Made by a program: the position numbers and the translations under genes. Positions 26,340-35,892 of a DNA stretch of 64,000 nucleotides are shown here, one piece after another (positions within the stretch are counted from its first letter, which is position 1; the number at the start of each line of letters is the position of its first letter). Source of the stretch: Theobroma cacao (taxonomy: Eukaryota > Streptophyta > Magnoliopsida > Malvales > Malvaceae); assembly GCF_000208745.1 (NCBI RefSeq), contig NC_030852.1:23481819-23545818 (forward strand), in the 5' to 3' direction. The notes below the pieces were generated by a model, which worked only from the letters and a program-made list of their open reading frames with translations, made no database searches and was not told the DNA's origin.

Positions 26340-27576
26340 GAGGCCCTTTCACCTTCACCTCTTAATTTAATATTGCCTTTTCTTTTTCTTTTACTTGGCA
26401 GGAGGAGTATTTTTTTTTAATTAAACATTTATATTTTAAATTGTTAACTAAAACACAGCATAGTAAATTATAAATTAACAAGTCCTTTTTCCCTTGTTGA
26501 ATTCCACTAATTTTGCCTTATCTATTTTGTAGTATGTTGTGCTTGAATATTTAGAAATTCCAAATAACTAATTTGCTCAAAACTTTTTAATTTGTAATTT
26601 GTACATGAAAATACACAATCTTTTCACTTTGATTTTCACCCATGAATTTATATTCAAAATGATTTTGAAGATGGAGATTTGAAATTTCAATTATTTTTAA
26701 AATGTGAAAATACTGTTATATTATATTAATCGTAAATAATAAATATTGGTACTTGGTAGCCATTGTTTACCTTAGAGAAAAATATAGTGATACTAAGGGA
26801 TCGCATTTACGTGGAAAGAAATTTGAAGGCTAAAAGGCCCAAATAAGATTTAATCTATTTCAATTTTTTTTTTCAAAAAATAAAACATTATTTTCTTTAG
26901 GTTCTGGGTTTTTATTTTTCAAAAAAAAAATCTAAAATTTTTATTAAAAAGAAAGAAAAATAATTTTTTTATATTTTTATTTTTTAAAAATGGAAAAAAT
27001 TTATAATTTATATTTTTTACATTTAAAAAAATGATGTTTTTAAACAAATAAAATTATGTCACTTGGTGTGTCTTACAAATCCCCCTTTATCTATCTATAA
27101 TTTGAACACAAGATAAAGTTACAATATTCAAATATAAATGTGATGTGTTTTAATTTAAATCCTAATCAAATCTATATTTAAATTTAAATATAAATCAACC
27201 AGAATGAGATTAACACTTATTTTATATGTGATGTGTTTTAATTGATTGATAAAATTTTGTAACGGAATTAAACGTGGATTCACAGTAATAAACCCAATAA
27301 ATATTCAAATATCATATTAAATATTTTTTTTCACATAAATATCATATTAGACATTTTATTAACCTATGGATAGCAAATGTGACATTATCCCTTGATGAAA
27401 TTAATTTCTCTTCCTCTCATGAAGTGTGATATTAAGAGTGATAGGGGTGCTGTTGATGTTGTGGCTCTTCAAGATTTTGAAGCAAAGCTGGTCACTGGTG
27501 TTGCCAAACCAGTTAAAGATTGACAGTGATGTAGTTGCTGAGGCAATGGCTTCCATTATCTAAAACCAAGTTGCAA
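26340..27576. other. AT-rich intergenic DNA
   Basis: Upstream of presenilin, ending at the copia target site. Mostly A/T runs. The part from about 27410 to 27581 is less AT-rich and has a short protein-like frame broken by stops. It could be a decayed gene fragment, but I could not name it. Confidence 0.45.
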
Positions 27577-27581
27577 GAGAC

Positions 27582-27832
27582 TAAAGGGTAAATTAACTCT
27601 TCACTATATCTGCATTTATTTGTTAATACATGTATTTATACAAGAGTTGAATTGAGATACAAGAGTTGGCTGAGCATTTCTAAAGGGATTGGCCAACCTA
27701 TCGGCTAAAAGAATTTGAGAAGATATGTACATATCAATTTGAGAAGATAAAGGAGAGAATTAAGGAGATATGGGAAAGGATAAAGAATGAGAGGATTAAG
27801 GATAAAGGAAATTGCAATTGTTATCTTCATTA
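27582..27832 (-). repeat. 3' LTR of the copia element
   Basis: 251 bp, matching 32456-32706 except at six substitutions, with no length difference. The boundaries are set by the GAGAC target duplication on the outside and by the polypurine tract on the inside. Confidence 0.95.
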
Positions 27833-27843
27833 CTCCCCCTCAA
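27833..27843 (-). other. Polypurine tract of the copia element
   Basis: On the minus strand this reads TTGAGGGGGAG directly upstream of the 3' LTR, the expected plus-strand primer site. Confidence 0.85.
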
Positions 27844-29522
27844 GTTGGAGTGTGAAGAGTTGAAACACCCAACTTGCTAAGTAACTCATGAAAACGGTCA
27901 CGCCCAAGTGCCTTAGTAAAAATATCTGCTAGCTGAAATTTTGAAGTGATAGGTCGAGGAATCAAAGTTTGAGACTGAATATGCTGGCGAACAAAATGAC
28001 AATCAATTTCTATGTGTTTCGTACGTTCATGAAAAACTGGATTTGCAGCTATGTGGATGTCAGCTTGATTATCACAAAAAAGTGGAACTGGATTAGAACA
28101 AGGCACTTGTAGGTCTCGTAGTAATCGTATTAACCAAATGATTTCGCTAGAAGTAGTGGCCATTGCTCTATACTCTGCTTCTGCAGATGAGCGTGAAACA
28201 ACTGTCTGTTTCTTGGATCGCCATGAGATTGGTGATGACCCAAGAAATATAATGTAGCCAGTAGTAGATCGACGGGTGGTAGGGCATCCTGCCCAATCTG
28301 CGTCACAATATGCCCGAAGAGACAATGAATTATTGGAAGCTAACAAGAGTCCTTGACCTGAAGCATTCTTGAGATATCAAAGCACACGAAAAACTGCATT
28401 TAAGTGTGGTTGCCGAGGATTATGCATAAATTGACTCAATAAGTGCACAACATAACTAATATTTGGCCTTGTGATAGTGAGATAAAGCAGGCGTCCAATA
28501 AGTCGTCGATAAAACTCAGGGTTAGAACAAAGAGGCCCAGTGTCAGATGCAAGCTTGTGTTGTTGGTCTATTGGAAAGGATGAAGGCTTGCTACCCATTA
28601 AACCACATTTGGACAAAATATCCAATACGTACTTGTGTTGGCTTAAAACTATGCCAGAAGGAGAACGAGCAACTTCTATGCCAAGAAAATATTTCAATTT
28701 TTCAAGATCTTTGATGCAAAACTTCTTGTCCAAATAACGCTTTAGTTTGACAATACGGTCTGAATCGTTCCCTGTGATTATCACATCATCTACATATATC
28801 AGAATAGCAATGAAAGTTGGCCCTCAATGAAACAAGAAAAGCGAATGATCTGCACCAGATTGACAAAAACCAATGGCTAACAAGGCTATAGTGAATTTTT
28901 GATACCAATTTCTCGAGGCTTGTTTAAGTCCATATAAAGATTTCTGCAACTTACAAACACGTTGCTCCCCCTTTCGAGTGAATCCTTGTGGAATCTTCAT
29001 ATAAACTTCCTCGTTTAGGTCTCCATGGAGAAATGCATTGTTGACATCCAGTTGATGTAATTCCCAATTCTGTACTGAAGCTACCGCAAGTAAGCATTTG
29101 ACAGTCACTAGTTTAGCCACCGGTGCGAAAGTTTCATGAAAGTCTACCCCTTCTATTTGAGTATAACCTTTAGCAACTAGACGAGCCTTATATCGTTCCA
29201 CACTTCCATCTGGGTTGTACTTAATTTTGTACACCCATTTAGAATCGATTGCTCACTTCCCAAGTGGTAACTTACTTAAAACCCATGTTTTATTTTCTTC
29301 TAAGGCTGATATTTCTTTTGCCATAGCATCCTGCCAATGAGCATGTTTTATTGCCTGATGAAAATTAGTTGGCTCATCGGTTGAAAGGATGGTCGCCAAA
29401 AAAGCATTGTGATCACGTGAAAATCGAGAATAAGAGATGAATTGTGAAAGAGGATATACCGTAGAGTTGGCCTTGGGTGTGGGAGTGTACGTTGAAGAGG
29501 ACGATGTGAGAAAGGGAGGCAA
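27840..29522 (-). pseudogene. Copia reverse transcriptase and RNase H region, broken by stops
   Basis: Reading on the minus strand: the start of the RT domain (ALEENKTWVL), the conserved RT blocks ([22 protein letters not shown]), the catalytic YVDD at 28796-28785, then RNase H with DADWAG, SSAEAEYRA and DNQADI. In-frame stops fall at 29255-29253 (TGA), 28826-28824 (TGA) and 28379-28377 (TGA). The last frame ends naturally next to the polypurine tract. All catalytic motifs outside the stops are still present, which argues for recent decay. Confidence 0.93.
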
Positions 29523-29669
29523 GGCAAAATCATAATCTGCTAGTTTTCGAGGAATTTGACGAGCTCTTTTTCTTGTTATTACTGAAGTATCTATTGTAAC
29601 AGTAGTACCAAGAGCAGTACTTGGTTGCTCTATTTGCTGCCTAAGTGACCCATTTGCATCAATGGTACA

Positions 29670-30908
29670 TTATTCATTGCTTAATGAATGACGTTGTCCA
29701 ATCTCGTCCAACGTGCCTGTATCATTTAATTCGCCAAATCTAGTTGTATCATATGACTCGCATGGCTCAGTTTCAAGATGGCCCCCACTATCTCCGTGTG
29801 ACTCGATCATACTCGATCCTTGCGCTAATTTATCAGATGGGTTCAGATAGGAACACATGAATGATTCATCAGAAGTGTGAACTTGGATATTAAGATCTGT
29901 TGAAGTCCAAGATGCCGGTATGTGTGTTGTTGGAGACCTATCAATTTCATTGCTTCCTTTGGTCAATGCACTTGGGAAAATATTCTCAAAAAATTGCACA
30001 TCACGTGAAGTATAGATTTTCTTATCTTCAATATCGAATATTCGATACCCTTTTTGTCCATGGGGATAACCCAAGAAAATACCTGGTTTAGAGCGAGGTG
30101 CAAATTTATCGCGTGACTTGTTGGTGATGAGTCCATAACACAAGCATCTAAAAGTTCTGAGATGTTGGTAGGTTGGTGATCTTCCAAACAAGATTTCGTA
30201 TGGGGTTTTGTTCTTCAAAACTGATAGTGGCATTTTGTTGATTAAGTATGCAGCTGTTAGGACACATTCACCCTAAAATTTTATGGGTAGATGTGCTTGG
30301 AAGCGTAGCGCTCGTGCAATTTCTAACAAGTGTCTGTGCTTTCTTTCTACTCTCCCATTTTGTTGTGGTGTGTTTGTGCAGCTTGTTTGGCGCTCAATTT
30401 CATTCTCATTATAGTGGGTAAGTAAATCACTGTGTTTGAATTCCATCCCATTGTCGGAACACACAATTTTCACTTGTGTATTAAATTGAGTTCGTACCCA
30501 TTGGTAAAAATGCAGTAAGTAATCACGTGTTTCTGACTTATACTTCATCAAATATACCCAAGTGGCCCGACTGTAATAATCAACAATGGTTAGAAAGTAA
30601 AAAGCCCCAAATAATGATGAAGTTTTATAATCTCCCCAAATGTCACAATGAATAAGTTCAAAAATTCGACTAGATTAATAAGTACTGGCAAAAAATGGCA
30701 AACGATGTTGTCGTGCTCTGCAACAAGCATCACAAAATTTATTTTCCTTAACATTAATAGATAAATCCCTAAGAAAAGATAAGCGATTCATTGGCAAATG
30801 CCCCAGTCTTCGATGCCACATATCTGCATGCCTCATATTACTTGCCATTAGTGCCTTGCCCTCTCTTATTGGTTCCAAGTAGTAGAGTCCATCACGCACC
30901 CTACCCAT
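29670..30908 (-). pseudogene. Copia integrase region, broken by stops
   Basis: On the minus strand: the GAG-pre-integrase/HHCC zinc-binding segment (HRRLGHLP...CDACCRA), the integrase core with the first Asp in HCDIWGDY, the second Asp in CSDNG and the Glu in NGRVERKHR, then the copia C-terminal block (FRCLCY, FLGYPHGQKGYRIFD). In-frame stops are at 30677-30675 (TAA), 30275-30273 (TAG) and 29672-29670 (TAA). The DDE residues themselves are intact. Confidence 0.92.
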
Positions 30909-30935
30909 TCCAATCGGCCTCCTCGAAGGTAAGTC

Positions 30936-31247
30936 TTATATAACACAAAATGTAGGCCAGAACGTGAGCACACAATTCAAATCCTTGGTTAATTTGCTAA
31001 CAGATAACAAATTAAAATTAAAATTTGAAATGCCAAGGACTTGGTCCAAGACCAATTGTTTATTCAATTTAACATGGCCTAAAGCTTGTACGAGGACCAT
31101 TTCTCCATTGGGTATTTGGATTGGAGGAAAATTAGGCTTGTGCTTGACATTTGTGAGAAGGCCCAAATCCTTTGTAATGTGGTCTGTGGCTCAACTGTCT
31201 ATGACCCATGGATCATTGTGTCTCTCTTTCTTACCCGCATTCTGATT
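30936..31247 (-). pseudogene. Copia protease region with a stop in the active site
   Basis: The frame contains VIDS followed by TGA (31193-31191) and then ATDH. In copia proteases the active site is D-S/T-G-A, so the stop replaces the active-site glycine codon. A further stop (TAA, 30938-30936) ends the frame before the integrase. A frameshift near 31270 separates this frame from gag. Confidence 0.88.
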
Positions 31248-32418
31248 GGTGGTATTGGCTGCTTGTGATGCCGATTAAAGGTTTTGGTGTATTACCCACA
31301 CCCAACACAGCAAGCACTTGAAGAATTTGCTGTTGTTGTGCCTTTATTCCCGAAGCTGGGATCGAGGAATTGTTGTCTCCAATTGTGGCTACAAGAGCCG
31401 AACTGTTGCTACTCTGATCCACGTGTCTTCCTCTTTGGCTTCGACTCCGATCTGATGGCCGACGATTCCAATTTTCTAGGTAACCAATAATTTCAAAACA
31501 TTGCTCTTTTGAATGCCTGGACTTTTCGCAATGAGTGCAACACACTGGTTCTGTTTTCTCCTCAAGACGCCGATTCTGGCTTCTCTTGTTGTTTGCAATA
31601 GCATGCCTCGACGTCATTGCTTGATCTCCGGTCACCTGTCCTGCCAGAAATGCAGCACCTTCAACAGTTGGGACTTGATTTGCAGCTACTTGTCTTTGTT
31701 TTTCCTCCTGCGCTGCTATGGAGTATGCTTTCCCCAAACTACGCAATGGGTCAACACTAAGTATCTGAGACCTCACGGTGCTGAAGGTGTCATCTAATCC
31801 CATGAGAAAATCAAATACTTTCTCTTATTCTCGCATATCTTCCATTTTCTTTGCTGCTCCACACGTGCAACCACATGTACATACAGAAATAGGATTAAAA
31901 GCTTGTAATTCACCCCAAACAGTTTTGAGCTTACCGTAATAAGATGAAATTGATGACTTTTCTTGTTGCAATAGTGCAATCGCACGCCTCAACTCGTATA
32001 TACATGGAGCTATTCCTTATATGAATCTTTCCTGCAGATCTGCCCAAACCTCATGAGCTGTGTCCGCATGAGCCGCGTTGCTTTGGATCTCCTTTGCAAG
32101 CGCATTTGTTAACCAAGAAAGCACAATAGCATTGCATTGGACCCATGAGTAGTAATCTTGGGAATTGACATCCGGTTTGACTATGGTCCCATCTACGAAT
32201 CCTGCTTTGTTCTTTGATCGTAATGCATTCAGAAAGCTGTGCCTCCAAGTAAAATAATTTTCACCATTCTCGTTAAGAGGGTGTGTGACAAAAGTTAAGC
32301 CAGGATGATCTGATGAATGCAAAAAGTATGGGGACTTAGTATCAATTGCAATGTTGTGTGATGCGTTTGCAGATGATACCAAGGCCACATTAACTTGATT
32401 TGCTTCATTCTCTGCCAT
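31231..32418 (-). pseudogene. Copia gag region, broken
   Basis: It starts at 32418 (MAENEANQVNV...) with the copia gag N-terminal block (YFTWRHSFLNALRSKNK, a W...W-containing capsid segment). A CCHC zinc knuckle follows at about 31540 (CTHCEKSRHSKEQC, spacing CX2CX4HX4C). In-frame TAA stops are at 32019-32017 and 31827-31825. The gag frame runs out of register with the protease frame near 31270. Confidence 0.92.
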
Positions 32419-32443
32419 GACTTAAAAAAAATTTATGTACCCT

Positions 32444-32455
32444 GCTTTGATACCA
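32444..32455 (-). other. Primer binding site (tRNA-iMet type)
   Basis: On the minus strand this reads TGGTATCAAAGC, directly after the 5' LTR. It matches the usual copia site for the 3' end of initiator tRNA-Met at 11 of 12 positions. Confidence 0.93.
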
Positions 32456-32706
32456 TAAAGAGTAAATTAACTCTTCACTATATCTGCATTTATTTATTAA
32501 TACATGTATTTATACAAGAGTTGAATTGAGATACAAGAGTTGGCTGAGCATTTCTAAAGGGTTTGGCTAACCTATCAGCTAAAAGAATTTGAGAAGATAT
32601 GTACATATCAATTTGAGAAGATAAAGGAGAGAATTAAGGAGATATGGGAAAGGATAAAGAAAGAGAGGATTAAGGATAAAGGAAATTGCAATTGTTATCT
32701 TCATTA
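32456..32706 (-). repeat. 5' LTR of the copia element
   Basis: 251 bp, directly repeated at 27582-27832. It carries the copia promoter in its minus-strand orientation. GAGAC follows at 32707-32711. Confidence 0.95.
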
Positions 32707-33761
32707 GAGACAGCATTGTCATTGGTTAATATGGGTGCAGATTGGGTTAGGAGGGGATGGGCCTGTACAGTTACTAATTGTGAATTTTAGCTAACACTTG
32801 TGTTACATTGTAAATTGGGGCTGAAGCCATGTACACCATTAATCAATCAAATCATCCCATTAATTTTGATATATTAGAGTATGTTAGTTGAGTCATGGCG
32901 CTTCAAGGTGGTTAACAAAGTTGGTTATTACTATAGATAAAAGAGAGAAACAAGTGCCTATAGCTATGCCAGGCCCTTCAAAATTCCCTCTCAATCCCTA
33001 TCCGCTAGCATCCAACATTCTCTCCCATCTCTGCCTGTCTGCAACTCTCCGTCGGTTTTTCCAGGTGTGTTGTTTCTTGTTTTTTGGTTTCTCTGTTGGT
33101 GGATACGAAATCAAAGAGGGTAGGGTACAGCTTTGGTGGATGGATCAAAAGTTTTCATTGGGATTTGAAGGTTGTTGGTTTTTAAGTAAGTTCCTATTTG
33201 GTTTATTGGGTTTGTTTGATCTCATTTTGTCATTCCTTTCCATTTATCTTTTTTTTTTTTTTTTGTATGTATATTTGATTTTTGATCTTGCTTGTCTCTT
33301 AATGTGATTTTGAATATATGTGCAAAGAATCATGGCATGCGCATTTCCATTACCATACCCCAAAACTCTATCTGCAAGGAAGAAACTTTTGTAAAGGACT
33401 ATGAATTCTTCAATGATTATTTATGAGTTTGGATTAATGGTTAAACAGTGAATTTGTTGAGAGATTAATTACCAAGCACATTCACTTGTTTCTGATTTAA
33501 AGGAAAGCAATGTTTGAAAGAGGCAAGCCAGGTTTCATTTGTAGGTAGCTTAAGGTGTCGTGTTCGAAATTATCCAGAAAACTTGCAAGTTTCTTCCTGC
33601 CCAGAATATTTTTGTACTTCTGCCCCATTAAAACATTTATCTTTGTACATGTAAGTGGATAGAAATGGAAGTCTCATTTTGTTTCTTACTTAATGCAGCA
33701 TGAACTCCAGGGTCTTGAGATGGTATAGGACTACAGAGTACACATATCAGGCATTTCAGTC

Positions 33762-35052
33762 ATGGAATCGGGACATGATACTGGGAGTGATTTAAAGACG
33801 CACCAAGTAGCTAGTCCTAGTGAAAATAGTCATGTTACTCCAGCCAAAAAGTCAAGACGCCCCTCTCATTCATCTTCCTCATCTTCATCTGGTGAAGCCA
33901 TCCGGTTGGGTTCAACTGGAACCAGTACATCGAATGCAGGTGTTCACACCCCCCTTGGGGATGAACAAGCTGAAGAAGATATTCCAGTTAGCTCTATGCC
34001 CGACAGCGGACAATCCAGTGATGGTTCAGCCGCTCTAATTCCTCCACCACTGCCCACGGAGCGACCTGCTGGAGGCTCCCCTTCCGAAGCTTCGAAGAGG
34101 ATTCCATCTTATGTCTTTGCTAGGACTAAATCTTCAGGCCCAATGGAATGGAGTGTTGCTTCCAACGAATCATTATTTAGCATTCACATGGGGAACATGA
34201 GTTTCACTAGGGACCAATTAAGTTGGATGTCTAAATCTGGTGAGCTTGGCTGCATCAATGATCCCACCATTTCTGGTCCATTGCTTGACGTCCCCAGTAA
34301 CCAGACACCACCCAGAAAATCAACAGAAATTGCCAAGAAAAGCGGTACCTTGGATGATGGGTATGGTGTGACTGAAGCAGCAGCAGCTGAAACAATGAGG
34401 GAGGTTCTGAGGGAGAAAGAATCTCAGCGCGACGAAAACAATGCCAAGGAATCACCTCGTTCCCGTAGCATGTCTCAGCATTCAGATACAAGTGTCAAAT
34501 CCTTTGCCTTCCCTATGTAAGCTTCATTTATCCCACTTCTCAAACTAAATAAGGTAAACTGAAAGCAATCAATCTGCATCTCATTTACCTACTAGTATTT
34601 AATCCAAGTGAATTCTTTTGGTAATGCTAAGCCCAATCCTTGACTACTTGTTTCTCTAGCATTTTCTGAAACGTAGCCTATTAGACAATCTTGTAGATCC
34701 CTTACATCCTCACTAATTTATTGTGGTTAATTTATTTGAACATTTTGAATGCTTAGTGTCGTGGTTGTTAGTTAACAGACTGGTTTTCTTTTCTTTTTTC
34801 TTATAACGAAGATTGACAGGTGACGGAGGTAAAAGTGGTTCATTCAGACCAAATACAAAGAATAAAAAGCAACTGTCACGGCCCTCCACCCCTAAAACAA
34901 CTCCACAGACCCCTCCGGAAACCCCAAAGCCGCAGACCCCTCCGGAAACCCCAAAGCCGCAGACCCCTAAGCCAGAGACACCTAAAGAAACCCGAAGTGC
35001 AGGTCCAAGAAGATGGTTCTCTTGCTTCTCTTGTTGCCCATCCTGTTCTTGA
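33762..35052 (+). CDS. Unrecognised Ser/Pro-rich protein with Cys-rich C terminus (2 coding exons, 331 aa)
   Basis: Coding exons are 33762-34516 and 34812-35052. Donor GTAAG at 34517 and acceptor AG at 34810-34811 keep frame, whereas a later AG would create a stop. I do not recognise a named family. The protein is largely disordered: Ser-rich at residues 30-45, Pro-rich at about 88-100, a more ordered and likely conserved core at about 113-155 (SYVFARTKSSGPMEWSVASN, SLFSIHMGNMSF), an acidic/basic helix-like region near 205-225, then a repeated TPPETPKPQ segment. It ends in WFSCFSCCPSCS. Five closely spaced Cys at the very end, next to basic and aromatic residues, suggest S-acylation and membrane attachment (inference). 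A leader exon near 33000-33063 and leader intron (donor GTGTG at 33064, acceptor about 33699) are likely. Confidence 0.8.
34906..34959 (+). repeat. Perfect 27-bp tandem duplication in coding sequence
   Basis: Two identical 27-bp copies (34906-34932 and 34933-34959) encode nine-residue QTPPETPKP-type units, followed by a degenerate third copy. The length is a multiple of three, so frame is kept. Confidence 0.93.
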
Positions 35053-35702
35053 TCAGAGACACTGGGATGATTCAACAGACATAATTTGGGGTTAAAGCAC
35101 CAGGGGTCCTGTTATAAGTTTGGGCTTACTTTTCGCTTTCTTTTGTGTAGCATTGCAGTTTCTCTTCCCATGTTGGTTAGTTTAGTCCACAACTTACATT
35201 CTCCATTTTCCTAAAATTATCGAGATACATTTTTTGTCTTTATTGGAGTTGGTTTTGTGAGGCGTTTTCAATCTTTTCAGCATTGGTAGGCCAAATTACA
35301 AAAGAACAAGTGTTAATGGAAGCCAATATCTCCTGCCAAAATTTTTTCATACGGTAGTATCACAACACTTTTCTGAGATGGGGAAGCCAGTTTACTCAAA
35401 ATAAACTCTTATTATTAAAAATTAATTAATTATTATTAATTAAAATATTATTTATTATTTCTATGATACGTTACATTAATATAATATATTAAGAGAAAAT
35501 TGTGAGAAATGGACTTCCTGATAAGGTGATTTCAGAAATAACCACTCATTTAAAGTTATTTGTTTCTAGCTAAAAAGAAGTATGAGTAGACCAAAATGCC
35601 CTTAAAAACATCGTTTCAAATTAAGGTCCCGATATCTCCATCCTGCCAGAGAGAAAATAGAAATAAATAAATAAATGCTCAGCTGTTTGAGCTCGCTCAT
35701 CT

Positions 35703-35830
35703 TTCTCTCTCAGCTCTCTGAACTATCTCAACTATGTCAACTCTTTGTTGAGCACCATCGTCATCAGCTCTCTCAGCTCTCTGAACTGTATGAGCTCTGT
35801 TAACTCTTTGTTAAGCACCATCGTCATCGG
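35703..35830. repeat. Tandem duplication, about 64 bp, in the left end of the MULE
   Basis: Two imperfect copies share CTCTCAGCTCTCTGAACT at one end and GCACCATCGTCATC at the other. They sit just upstream of the likely first exon of the transposase gene. Confidence 0.8.
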
Positions 35831-35892
35831 GCTGTGGTCTATCTCTCGGCATCTAGCCATATTGTCATATATTAACAGACCCTATAGCAGAG

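Larger units (their letters stand above)
27577..32711 (-). mobile_element. Full-length, inactivated Ty1/copia LTR retrotransposon with target duplication
   Basis: The element reads on the minus strand. Two 251-bp LTRs (32456-32706 as the 5' LTR, 27582-27832 as the 3' LTR) flank a 4.6-kb interior and are themselves flanked by the 5-bp direct repeat GAGAC (27577-27581 and 32707-32711). A tRNA-iMet primer site lies next to the 5' LTR and a G-rich polypurine tract next to the 3' LTR. The domain order gag, protease, integrase, reverse transcriptase, RNase H is that of Ty1/copia. The reading frame is broken by about ten stops and one frameshift, so the copy cannot encode its proteins. The LTRs differ at 6 of 251 positions by eye. 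The LTR ends, set by the target duplication, read TA...TA rather than TG...CA. Confidence 0.95.

Noticed and set aside
34713..35075. Gly/Val-rich minus-strand frame
   Set aside because: It is antisense to the Pro-rich repeat of the 331-aa protein.
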